Shown piece after piece: positions 1 through 7,274 of a stretch of DNA of 64,000 nt. Position numbers and translations under genes: made by a program. Position 1 is the stretch's first letter; each line of letters begins with the position of its first letter. The stretch is from Methanohalophilus levihalophilus (lineage in GTDB: Archaea; Halobacteriota; Methanosarcinia; Methanosarcinales; Methanosarcinaceae), in NCBI RefSeq assembly GCF_017874375.1, contig NZ_JAGGLK010000002.1, positions 558,001 to 622,000 of the forward strand, read 5' to 3'. The notes beneath the pieces were generated by a model, which was given only the letters and a program-made list of their open reading frames with translations, did no database searches and was not told the DNA's origin.

Positions 1-272
1 CTACGGATATTTCTGAAATCCCGGATGATGTTGAAAATATCATTGTCGGGGTTACGGCAGTCGATCCGGCAGATCTGATTATGTCCCTGCGTGAGAAAGG
101 GTTTGAACATTTCTGGGTTCACTGGAATACTGACACTCCGGGAGTTCGTGAAATTTGTGCTGAGGGAGGAATCAACTGTATAACGGGGAAATGCCCAATG
201 ATGTATCTGGGCAATGATTTCAGCATACACGGTATACACAGGGCACTTGCAAAATTAACGGGTAACTATTGA
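1..272 (+). CDS. CoA-binding domain protein (3' end only)
   Basis: Reading frame open from the left edge (codons from base 3) to TGA at 270-272; the start lies outside the window. The visible 89 residues look like the C-terminal half of the small YccU-type CoA-binding Rossmann proteins: a stretch on choosing the right partner (F-W-V-H-W-N), an E-I-C-A-E-G-G helix and the terminal G-K-C-P-M-M-Y motif. Such proteins bind CoA or nucleotide through a Rossmann fold, and their cellular role is generally unknown. A hairpin terminator follows at 317-348, so it is probably transcribed separately from the sulfur genes downstream. The family call is moderate because the nucleotide-binding N-terminus is missing. 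Confidence 0.6.
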   Translation, partial: TDISEIPDDVENIIVGVTAVDPADLIMSLREKGFEHFWVHWNTDTPGVREICAEGGINCITGKCPMMYLGNDFSIHGIHRALAKLTGNY

Positions 273-316
273 TGTGAATAAAAGGTCTTTAATGTCTGGA
301 AGTTTAATTGTTAATG

Positions 317-348
317 AGGTTTTGCTATGCAAAGCGAAACCTTTTTTA
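317..348 (+). terminator. Hairpin plus T-run after the CoA-binding gene
   Basis: AGGTTT (317-322) pairs with AAACCT (337-342), with a further TGCT/AGC pairing inside, followed by six T residues (343-348). It separates the first partial gene from the tusA-like gene. Confidence 0.5.
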
Positions 349-395
349 TCCTTAGTATCATTAGTATACTATATTCGTGTAATTGAGGAGTAATA

Positions 396-617
396 ATGGC
401 CGAAATAGAAATCGATGTAAGGGGACAGACTTGTCCTGTTCCGCTCGTGGAGTGCAGGAAAGCTCTTCGCAAGGCCGCAGAGGGTGATGAAGTCATTATT
501 GTCGGTACCCACGCAGCTTCAAAGAAGGAAATTCCCATGGCTTGTGAGTCAATGGGCCTTGAAGTGCTGGGCATTGAAGATAAGGACACTGAATGGAAGA
601 TCAGGATTAAAAGGTGA
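396..617 (+). CDS. tusA: TusA/SirA-family sulfur carrier
   Basis: 73-residue protein, the usual size for TusA-like persulfide carriers. The signature C-P-x-P motif is C13-P14-V15-P16, and Cys13 is the expected persulfide-carrying residue. Further cysteines lie in 'VECRKAL' and 'MACESMG'. A strong GAGGAG ribosome site sits just before ATG 396. The stop codon overlaps the ribosome site of the DsrE-like gene, so the two are translationally coupled. The run TusA, DsrE-like, IscS-like, IscU-like suggests a sulfur relay for Fe-S clusters or tRNA thiolation. The symbol names the family, not a proven orthologue. Confidence 0.85.
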   Translation: MAEIEIDVRGQTCPVPLVECRKALRKAAEGDEVIIVGTHAASKKEIPMACESMGLEVLGIEDKDTEWKIRIKR

Positions 618-622
618 TCACT

Positions 623-1042
623 ATGACTGGAAAGGCCGTTCTAGTTGTCCAGAGCGGTGACATGGACAAGCTCTACAGTGCACTGATTATAGGAAACGGT
701 GCACTTGCCATGGGTATGGAAGTCTCTATGTACTTTACTTTCTGGGGATTGGAAAGGCTCAAGAAAGGCGGGCTTGAAAAAGGACCTCTCTCAAAAATGC
801 ATTTCCTCGGTTTAGGCAAATGGATGGTAAAAAACAGAATGAAGAAAGCCAACGTTGCTTCCCTTGAAAAATTAATGGATGATTATAAGGAACTGGGCGG
901 GAAAATAATCGCCTGCGACATGACCATGGAAATAATGGGAATCAAACGTGAAGATCTTCGTGAAGACTGGATCGATGAATGTGGTGCTGTAGGTACTTAT
1001 GTTTACGAAGCAAAGGACGCAGACATAAGCCTGTTTATCTGA
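623..1042 (+). CDS. DsrE2/DsrE-F-like sulfur transfer protein
   Basis: About 139 residues. ATG 623 is preferred over GTG 614 because the AAGGTGAT ribosome site (611-618) lies directly before it. The N-terminal strand 'KAVLVVQSGDMDKL' and helix 'SALIIGNGALAMGMEV' fit the DsrE/DsrF/DsrH-like fold. A single conserved cysteine in 'IIACDMTMEIMG' is the likely sulfur-accepting residue of the DsrE2 group. Family members carry persulfide sulfur, often together with TusA, whose gene is immediately upstream here. Likely cytoplasmic; despite some hydrophobic stretches no clear membrane span is seen. The specific sulfur donor and acceptor are not evident. Confidence 0.75.
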   Translation: MTGKAVLVVQSGDMDKLYSALIIGNGALAMGMEVSMYFTFWGLERLKKGGLEKGPLSKMHFLGLGKWMVKNRMKKANVASLEKLMDDYKELGGKIIACDMTMEIMGIKREDLREDWIDECGAVGTYVYEAKDADISLFI

Positions 1043-1055
1043 CTGGAGGAATTGT

Positions 1056-2222
1056 GTGTTTGAAGAAATGATTTATCTTGATAATTCGGCATGTACCCGC
1101 CTTGATGAAAGGGTACTCGAGGCCATGAAACCATATTATTTTGATGTTTATGCTGTGGCAACTTCCGAATTCGGCTATTCCATGGGAATTGACGCCAAGG
1201 AAGGGTTGGAAGCATCCCGCGGGACAATCGCTTCAAAATTGGGGGCATCTCCGGAAGAGCTCGTGTTCACCTCCGGAAGCACTGAATCTAGCAACATGGC
1301 GCTGAAAGGTGTGGCTTCTGCACTTAAGAAGAAAGGAAATCATATAATAGTTTCAAAGATTGAGGATTTTCCGGTTTTGAATACTGCAAAAGCTCTTGAA
1401 AAACAGGGATTTGAAGTTGATTATCTTGATGTGGATGGAGAAGGTAAAGTGGATGTTGAATCGCTTGCAAATATCATCCGTGATGATACAATCCTTGTTT
1501 CCATACAGCAGGCCAATCAGGAAATCGGAACTCTGCAGGATATTGAGAATATCGCATCTGTCTGTAAGGAGAAAGACACTCTCCTGCACACTGATGCAAC
1601 ACACAGTTTCACCCGCGTCCCTCTAGATGTTTCGAAAATCCCTGCGGATCTTGTAACAATCTCAGGGCACACTATCCATGGTCCAAGGGGGATTGGCGCA
1701 TTGTATGTTAGTGAAGGAACTCCCCTTAATAAATGGATGGACGGTGGGTTCCAGGAATCCAACCGGAGGGCAGGTGTTGAGAACATCCCTGCAGCAGTTG
1801 GTCTCGCAAAGGCCGTGGAACTGGTTACTCCTGAGGAAACCAAAAAACTCGCAGAAATGCGTGACAGGGTTATTGATGGTGCATTTGAGCAGATTCCTGA
1901 TGTAACTCTTAACGGTAGTCGCGAGGACAGGCTTCCCCAGAACGCGAATGTCACCTTCCACTATGTCGAAGGCGAGTCTATCACGCTTCACCTTGATATG
2001 CGTGGATTTGCAGTTAGCACAGGGTCTGCATGTTTCAGCAAATCTCTTGAAGCCAGTCATGTAATTCGTGGAATAGGTGGAGATCATGAAAGAGCACACG
2101 GTTCCGTACGCTTCACTTTTGGCAGGTACAACACAATGGAAGATGCGGATGCAATTGTTGAGGCAATCAGCGAAGTTGTTGAGCAATTGAGGGTTATCAG
2201 CCCTCTCAGAAATAATGACTAA
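1056..2222 (+). CDS. IscS/NifS-like aminotransferase-fold protein lacking the PLP lysine
   Basis: 388 residues, clearly class V aminotransferase fold of the IscS group: 'YLDNSACTRLD' near the N-terminus, 'FTSGSTESSNMALKG', 'LLHTDATHSF', and an active-site cysteine loop 'STGSACFSKSLEASHVIRG' with Cys326. The lysine that should form the internal aldimine with PLP is absent. The canonical S-G-H-K-x-x-G-P reads S-G-H-T-I-H-G-P, with Thr206 (codon ACT, 1671-1673). The PLP-stacking histidine of 'I-E-H' is Asp ('SKIEDFPVL'), and the usual Gln after 'DAT' is His. GTG 1056 has GGAGGA just upstream; ATG 1068 is the alternative. Position before an IscU gene suggests a scaffold or persulfide role rather than PLP-dependent desulfuration. 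As I recall, the IscS of Archaeoglobus fulgidus also lacks this lysine. Confidence 0.85.
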   Translation: MFEEMIYLDNSACTRLDERVLEAMKPYYFDVYAVATSEFGYSMGIDAKEGLEASRGTIASKLGASPEELVFTSGSTESSNMALKGVASALKKKGNHIIVSKIEDFPVLNTAKALEKQGFEVDYLDVDGEGKVDVESLANIIRDDTILVSIQQANQEIGTLQDIENIASVCKEKDTLLHTDATHSFTRVPLDVSKIPADLVTISGHTIHGPRGIGALYVSEGTPLNKWMDGGFQESNRRAGVENIPAAVGLAKAVELVTPEETKKLAEMRDRVIDGAFEQIPDVTLNGSREDRLPQNANVTFHYVEGESITLHLDMRGFAVSTGSACFSKSLEASHVIRGIGGDHERAHGSVRFTFGRYNTMEDADAIVEAISEVVEQLRVISPLRNND

Positions 2223-2236
2223 TCAGGTGGTAAGTT

Positions 2237-2872
2237 ATGCAATTCCCTTATACTGAAAAAGTGCTTGAGCATTTCAGGCATCCACGTAACGTGGGTAAAA
2301 TCGAAAATCCGGACGGCAAATCAATGGAAGGCAGCCCTGCCTGTGGTGACATGGTTGCGGTTTATCTCAAGATTGATGATGATACAAAGGTAATCGAGGA
2401 CATAAAATTCGAGTCATACGGTTGTGCTTCCAATATCGCTACAGGTTCCGTAATCACGGAAATGGCTAAGGGCAAGACAATCGATGAAGCTAAAACAATT
2501 GGCTGGAAAGAGGCAGCTGAGGAACTCGGTGGCTTGCCTCCGGTAAAAGCCCACTGCTCGGTTCTGGCTGTTGAAGGTCTCCGCGCAGCTATACGTGATT
2601 ACGAAGAGAAACATGGTCTTATCACTGAAAGAGAACCTACAACAGATGATGTTGTTAAGACCCGTCTCAAACACGTCATGAATCCGCTTACCGGACTTGA
2701 TGTTATTCGCACGGATTTGATCCTGAAAACCTCCATCGAAGACGGTATTGTCAGGGTTGTGGTGGATCTGCCATCAGATCACCAGTTTGCTCCGGCCATC
2801 AAAGAAGATGTCATAGAAAAGCTGGAATCACTCTGGGACGTAAAAAGAGTGGAAGTTGTATTTACTGAATGA
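2237..2872 (+). CDS. IscU/NifU-like Fe-S scaffold fused to a DUF59 (MIP18-type) domain
   Basis: 211 residues. The N-terminal part (about 1-125) is IscU-like with all three cluster cysteines: Cys36 in 'PACGD' (with Asp38), Cys63 in 'YGCASN' and Cys107 in 'KAHCSVL'. The C-terminal part (about 138-211, 'TRLKHVMNPLTGLDVIRTD' onward) resembles the DUF59/FeS-assembly-P domain found in SufT and MIP18 proteins. IscU proteins are normally about 125-145 residues, so this is a natural two-domain fusion. It begins 14 bases after the IscS-like gene with a GGTGGTAAG ribosome site. Expected role: assembly and hand-over of Fe-S clusters in the cytoplasm. Confidence 0.85.
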   Translation: MQFPYTEKVLEHFRHPRNVGKIENPDGKSMEGSPACGDMVAVYLKIDDDTKVIEDIKFESYGCASNIATGSVITEMAKGKTIDEAKTIGWKEAAEELGGLPPVKAHCSVLAVEGLRAAIRDYEEKHGLITEREPTTDDVVKTRLKHVMNPLTGLDVIRTDLILKTSIEDGIVRVVVDLPSDHQFAPAIKEDVIEKLESLWDVKRVEVVFTE

Positions 2873-3142
2873 TGCTGTAAAAAGCATCATTTTTCCATCT
2901 TTTAAGTGTCGGGATTACACCGTTTGCAATTTTCCTCGCTTCTCCTTCCGGCATGCCATATTTTTTGCAATTTCGATGTTCTTTGTGATTTTTTCTTCCG
3001 GGTTATGCCATCATCGGTAAAAGTTTCACCCTGAAAACAGAAGTGGCAGTACATCTTGTTAATGTTCTCATTCCCGTTAGTTCCAAAATCCGTTTCTTCT
3101 TTCAGGCGTATCCGCACAGCTCTGGCATATTTGTTCCTGCAT
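2862..3142 (-). pseudogene. Frameshifted putative zinc-ribbon protein (PF12674-like)
   Basis: On the minus strand a small zinc-ribbon gene can be followed through at least three frame changes. It starts at ATG 3142 after a GGTGA ribosome site with 'MQEQICQSC'. It then shifts into 'LKEETDFGTNGNENINKMYC' and 'HFCFQGETFTDDGIT', then 'ITKNIEIAK', then 'YGMPEGEARKIANGVIPTLK', ending at TAA 2864-2862. Order and spacing match intact members of this family (CQSCGMPL ... FGT ... YCxxCxxxGxFT ... GMPEEEAR ... PTLKRW). Two shifts fall in A-rich runs and one near a C in the CQSC codons. It overlaps the end of the IscU gene by about ten bases. Either a decayed gene or homopolymer sequencing errors. Confidence 0.7.
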
Positions 3143-3209
3143 AAGTCACCTTCAGGAAATTGTGGTTCTCATTTTATTCTTTTTGATGTTTTTCATTTCC
3201 CCACTGACA

Positions 3210-3254
3210 AACTATATGTATTAGATCCTACAACTTTTAAGAATCATTAAAAGT
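3210..3254 (+). promoter_or_regulatory. Promoter and operator of the GbsR-like regulator gene
   Basis: TATA-like AACTATATGTA at 3210-3220 is followed by a perfect inverted repeat, ACTTTTAA (3233-3240) and TTAAAAGT (3247-3254) with a 6-base spacer. The repeat sits where transcription would start, as expected for a repressor site. Its core at 3235-3252 is repeated with one change at 3813-3830 before the exporter gene. Confidence 0.65.
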
Positions 3255-3265
3255 AGGGGTTTACT

Positions 3266-3766
3266 TTGGAAGAAAAGCTAAATCAGGAAATAATTGAGTA
3301 TGGGGAGGAAATATTCAAGGTCTACGGTCTTGACAATCTTTCTGCGAAGATTATGTCTGTTTTGTATTTTGAACCCGGTGAATTGAGTATGGAAGAGCTG
3401 GCCGATCTGACCGGCTACAGCCTTGCTTCAATAAGCCTTAAAATGGGTCAGCTGGAAACTTATTGGGGTATAAAAAGAAAAAAGATATCGGGTTCCCGTA
3501 AGGCGTACTTCTACATGACAAAAAACTATCTTGAGCTTATTGAAGAATCGTTTCGGAAAGGATTTGAACTTGAATCAAGTCTTGCACAAAAACATCTTCC
3601 TCGCCTGATTGCGGAATGCAAAACTCAAGCTTCATCGGATTATGATCTTGAAAAGCTTAAGATTCTGGAGAACTATTGCCACGAGTTAGATGGAGTTAAA
3701 ATGCTGCTTGATTTTGTAACCGAGAAAGTGACGGAAATTCAAGAACGGCATGTGGGCAGTAACTAA
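3266..3766 (+). CDS. GbsR/MarR-like winged-helix transcriptional regulator (cassette 1)
   Basis: 166 residues, TTG start at 3266 with an AGGGGT ribosome site. The N-terminal half is a winged helix: 'LSAKIMSVLYFEPGELSMEE' then a recognition helix region 'GYSLASISLKMGQLETYWGI', and a basic wing 'KRKKISGSRKAYFYMTKN'. This order is typical of the GbsR branch of MarR-like proteins. The helical C-terminal half probably dimerises. It lies 91 bases before the RND exporter gene. Matching inverted repeats precede both genes, so it probably represses its own gene and the exporter operon. The inducer is unknown. Confidence 0.75.
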   Translation: MEEKLNQEIIEYGEEIFKVYGLDNLSAKIMSVLYFEPGELSMEELADLTGYSLASISLKMGQLETYWGIKRKKISGSRKAYFYMTKNYLELIEESFRKGFELESSLAQKHLPRLIAECKTQASSDYDLEKLKILENYCHELDGVKMLLDFVTEKVTEIQERHVGSN

Positions 3767-3793
3767 TTCTTGTGCCTTCTCAAGAGTCAAAAA

Positions 3794-3830
3794 ATATTTA
3801 TATCATAAGAAGTTTTAAGAATTATTAAAA
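3794..3830 (+). promoter_or_regulatory. Promoter and operator of RND cassette 1
   Basis: A TATA-like TATTTATATCAT (3794-3805) is followed by TTTTAAGAATTATTAAAA at 3813-3830. This differs by one base from the 18-mer before the regulator gene (3235-3252) and keeps its TTTTAA/TTAAAA symmetry. It overlaps the expected start of transcription for the exporter operon. Confidence 0.65.
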
Positions 3831-3857
3831 ATTCAAGATTTAGATTCGTGAAGGTGT

Positions 3858-6194
3858 GTGGATACGGGCTTAAAACAAATCTTTGAGAAAATAGGGGTAT
3901 TTATTGAAGACAATCCTCTTCCTCTCCTAATACTTTCCATCCTTTTGATCTTCATTGCCTTTGAAGGAGCCACAATGATAAAGATGGCTTCGGATACCAG
4001 TACTTTTGTTGATAAGGATTCGAAGATGTATCAGGATTATGATCACCTTTACCTTGATATGTTCTACACCCAGTCAATCGTTGTAATGATTGAGGATGGT
4101 GAGGTAAGTAACCCCGAACTTGTTCATGCAATTGACAGGTTTGAACAACTTGTGCGTCCGGTTGATGGGGTGGTGGAGACCACCGGGCTGGCATCTGTTA
4201 TCCGGCAAACGAATTTTGACGTGAATAATAAGTATGAACTTCCTTCAAATGAGAATGAAATTGAGCAATTGCTTGATATTTACGCGCCAAAATCAGTGGT
4301 TCCTGATAATACGCACACCTTTGTGTTCATTGAAGTTGGGGGAGATGTGAGCTACGATGATCTCAGGGAAATACTTCGTATTGTAGAAGAGTCCGTAGTT
4401 TTTGCGGAATTTCCGGCAGGTTACAACGTAATTGTGACGGGTGATGCTGACTTCAACATCGAAATGGAAGATGAGATGAATAGCAGCATATCGTACCTGC
4501 TAATGATCTCAATAATACTGATGTTTGTTGTTCTTTACATTGTCTTCCGTCATGTGAGGTGGAGATTGCTCCCGCTTGGCATCGTGATGATCGGTGTGAT
4601 CTACACTTTTGGGGCGATGGGCTTCCTGGATATTCCAATGACAATGGTGTCGATGGCTGCTTTCCCAATCCTGATTGGCCTTGGGATAGACTATGCCATC
4701 CAGTTCCATAATCGTATTGAGGAGGAATTGGAATGTGGTGAATGTGAATCAGAAGCAGTGGTCCAGACGGTCAAACACACAGGTCCTGCGGTCCTTATTG
4801 CTTTGCTCATTACTTCAATGGGTTTTGTTTCCCTCTTTACTTCCACGGTTCCCATGATCCAGGATTTCGGAAAACTTCTTCTTATCGGGGTTGCAATGTG
4901 CTTTATTGCATCTCTTTTTGTCGGAGTTACCACTCTCTATGGTCTTGATGGTGCCAGCAAAAACAGGTTCATCAGCAAAATTTCATCACTGATTCCCAAA
5001 AGGGAAAAGAAAACAAAGAAATCCAGTGGTCCTGACAAATTCGAAACCCTCCTGCGCAATTCCACAAAATTCACTCTCAAACATCCTGTTCCAATACTGT
5101 TTCTTGCAGGGTTGCTCTGTGTATCCGGAATTTATACGGATACAATGATCCCAATAGAAGCTGACACAAAAACCTTTGTTCCCTCCGACATGAAGGCCTT
5201 GCTTGAATGGACTCACATGGGTAGTGTAATGGAAGGTGGCACCACTCATATTGATCTTATTATCAAGGTGGAAGATGTCTCTGATCCGGCGGTGATTCAA
5301 TGGATGGAAGAATTTGGTGAACATGAGACTGAGCACCGTGCCAACATATACGGCTCGGAAGGGATGCATACTCTGCTGAAGTCATATAACGGCGGGGTAT
5401 TACCCTCCGAGGATTCTGAAATTGAAGCACTTTATTCAGTAATTCCGGAATCACAATCCCGGTGGTTCATGCATGATGACAGTTTCCTTCTTATGCAACT
5501 GGATACTGGTAATGCCTGGACCGAGCTTGGAATCGAAGGTATAGGTGAACTTGTTGGCATTCTGGAAGATGATGTTCGCTGGATGCAGCCACCTCCAGGT
5601 GTTTCCGTAACTGTTACCGGAGATCTTGTGGTCATGACGACTTTGATTGATGCTCTTACTTCAGGGCGTATCATGATGACACTCACCGGTCTGTTTATGG
5701 TTCTTGGAGGATTGCTTGTGATTTACCGTGACTGGCTCAAGGCATTTGTGCCGGTTGCAACAATGTTTGTCGTAATAGGATGGGCTGGTGGAGTAATGTA
5801 TTTCACCGACGTTCCTTATACACCTATGACAGCCACTCTTGGCGCTTTAATTCTGGGTGTGGGATCTGAATATGCAGTCTTGATGATGGAACGTTACTAC
5901 GAGGAAAAAGAGAAAGGTTTCTCGCCCCATGATGCAATGGTGACTGCAAGCGGTAAAATCGGGAAGGCTATTATTGCTTCAGGTCTTACAACGCTTTTTG
6001 GTTTCTCCGCTTTGATTGCATCGCCGTTTGGCTTAAACAGTAACTTTGGTCTTGTAACTGTTATTGATGTTGCACTGGCCTTGTTTGCTACCTTTGTAGT
6101 TTTCCCGCCACTCATAGTATATCTTGATAGCTGGCGTGAAGAAAGGAATGGAAAGTCAGTTCTTTCCGGGCAGGAGGTAATGTCTTATGAATGA
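3858..6194 (+). CDS. RND superfamily exporter, HAE3/MMPL type (cassette 1)
   Basis: 778 residues, GTG start with AAGGTGTG upstream. Topology is the classic RND duplication: one N-terminal span (about 18-40), a large extracytoplasmic loop, a block of five spans, a second extracytoplasmic loop and a last block of spans. The intramembrane proton-relay motifs are visible as 'GLGIDYAIQFHNRIEEE' in the first half and 'GVGSEYAVLMMERYYEE' in the second. HAE3 members export hydrophobic or amphiphilic compounds or lipids using the ion gradient; the substrate here is unknown. Its 3' end overlaps the next gene by eight bases. A paralogue of the same layout lies at 12541-14925. Confidence 0.9.
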   Translation: MDTGLKQIFEKIGVFIEDNPLPLLILSILLIFIAFEGATMIKMASDTSTFVDKDSKMYQDYDHLYLDMFYTQSIVVMIEDGEVSNPELVHAIDRFEQLVRPVDGVVETTGLASVIRQTNFDVNNKYELPSNENEIEQLLDIYAPKSVVPDNTHTFVFIEVGGDVSYDDLREILRIVEESVVFAEFPAGYNVIVTGDADFNIEMEDEMNSSISYLLMISIILMFVVLYIVFRHVRWRLLPLGIVMIGVIYTFGAMGFLDIPMTMVSMAAFPILIGLGIDYAIQFHNRIEEELECGECESEAVVQTVKHTGPAVLIALLITSMGFVSLFTSTVPMIQDFGKLLLIGVAMCFIASLFVGVTTLYGLDGASKNRFISKISSLIPKREKKTKKSSGPDKFETLLRNSTKFTLKHPVPILFLAGLLCVSGIYTDTMIPIEADTKTFVPSDMKALLEWTHMGSVMEGGTTHIDLIIKVEDVSDPAVIQWMEEFGEHETEHRANIYGSEGMHTLLKSYNGGVLPSEDSEIEALYSVIPESQSRWFMHDDSFLLMQLDTGNAWTELGIEGIGELVGILEDDVRWMQPPPGVSVTVTGDLVVMTTLIDALTSGRIMMTLTGLFMVLGGLLVIYRDWLKAFVPVATMFVVIGWAGGVMYFTDVPYTPMTATLGALILGVGSEYAVLMMERYYEEKEKGFSPHDAMVTASGKIGKAIIASGLTTLFGFSALIASPFGLNSNFGLVTVIDVALALFATFVVFPPLIVYLDSWREERNGKSVLSGQEVMSYE

Positions 6195-7251
6195 TTTCCT
6201 GAAAAATTATCCTTCTATCCTTGTAATCGGGATAGTTTTACTCTTATGTATGGCGCCGGCAGTTCAATCCAAGGAATTTATTCCTCCGGTCTCCGAATTC
6301 TCCACTAATTACTACGAAACCTATGGAGAACCGGATATTTATGCATCAGTGGTTGGTGATGTTGAAATTGGACGTGGTGAGGAATATTTGCTAAACGTTG
6401 TCCTGTCCAACAGGGGCGTTCTTCACGGTGTTGAGTATGATACAAGTATAGACGCTGATGAAACGGAACACGCGTTGTCCCTGAAGGAACTTGAATACGA
6501 AGCCTACAGGACTACTGCAATAGGCCTCAAAGCGGAATTGATATCAACTTCCGATTATATCGATGTTGATCCTGACTCCAGTCTTCAGACTCTTGATGAA
6601 CTGATGCCCGGTGTACTTCCCGACTATCCGCTTGTGTTTAAACTTGAAGTTTCCGAACATGCTCCTGCAGGTGAATATCTGCTACTTCTGCCTGTGACTT
6701 ATCAGTATCAGAGTGAAGTGGAGATGACGGGTGGAAGTACTGTGATTCTGGGTCTTCCTTCAATGGATCACACGACATACTACAAGAATGCCAACAAAAC
6801 GCTGCAGATTCCAATCCTTGTCAAACCTGATCCAAAACTTGAGGTCACAGAAGTGGAAGGGGAATTAATGGCGGGCTCGACTTCTACAGTTAACATTACC
6901 TATACCAACATGGGTGAGATGCCTGCAAATGACGCAATTGCCCGTCTTGTGGCAATGAAGCCCCTTTCGTCATCAAGGAACGAAATCTCCCTCGGTACGT
7001 TGTACCCAGGAGAAAAAAGAACAGTTTCCTTTGAGGTAACTGCTGAAAACAATGCAGTTCCCAAGGATTATGCAATTTCCAGTGAAGTCAAGTACATTGA
7101 CGAAGACGGTGAGACCAGCCTTTCGGATGCTTTGATGGTGCAAATACCACTTCACAAATCAGAGTCTGTGATTCCGACATTTGATTTGTTGCTTGCAGGT
7201 GTTTTCCTGATAGTGGGCTTCATGTCTTTCAGGTATGTCAGGAAAAATTGA
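6187..7251 (+). CDS. COG1361 S-layer-like exported protein A (cassette 1)
   Basis: 354 residues with an N-terminal signal peptide (about 1-29, ending near 'AVQSKEF') and a C-terminal membrane span ('FDLLLAGVFLIVGFMSFRY') followed by a basic tail. The body is extracellular, with CARDB/COG1361-type beta-sandwich repeats such as 'ELMAGSTSTVNITYTNMGE'. The start overlaps the RND stop, indicating coupled translation. In organisms without an outer membrane such proteins could serve as an extracellular partner or periplasmic-space adaptor for the pump; that role is inference. The start of the mature region ('NYYETYGEPDIYASVVGD') closely resembles the partner gene and both cassette-2 copies. Confidence 0.8.
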   Translation: MNDFLKNYPSILVIGIVLLLCMAPAVQSKEFIPPVSEFSTNYYETYGEPDIYASVVGDVEIGRGEEYLLNVVLSNRGVLHGVEYDTSIDADETEHALSLKELEYEAYRTTAIGLKAELISTSDYIDVDPDSSLQTLDELMPGVLPDYPLVFKLEVSEHAPAGEYLLLLPVTYQYQSEVEMTGGSTVILGLPSMDHTTYYKNANKTLQIPILVKPDPKLEVTEVEGELMAGSTSTVNITYTNMGEMPANDAIARLVAMKPLSSSRNEISLGTLYPGEKRTVSFEVTAENNAVPKDYAISSEVKYIDEDGETSLSDALMVQIPLHKSESVIPTFDLLLAGVFLIVGFMSFRYVRKN

Positions 7252-7274
7252 TTAAATTAATAGAGAGGTAGATT

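Noticed and set aside
1662-2186. 174-residue minus-strand frame across the IscS-like gene
   Set aside because: Shadow of a clearly coding plus-strand gene; no ribosome site or motif.
2902-3117. Reading 71 residues here as an intact gene
   Set aside because: Only the middle part matches the zinc-ribbon family; the ends match in other frames, so it is recorded as a pseudogene.
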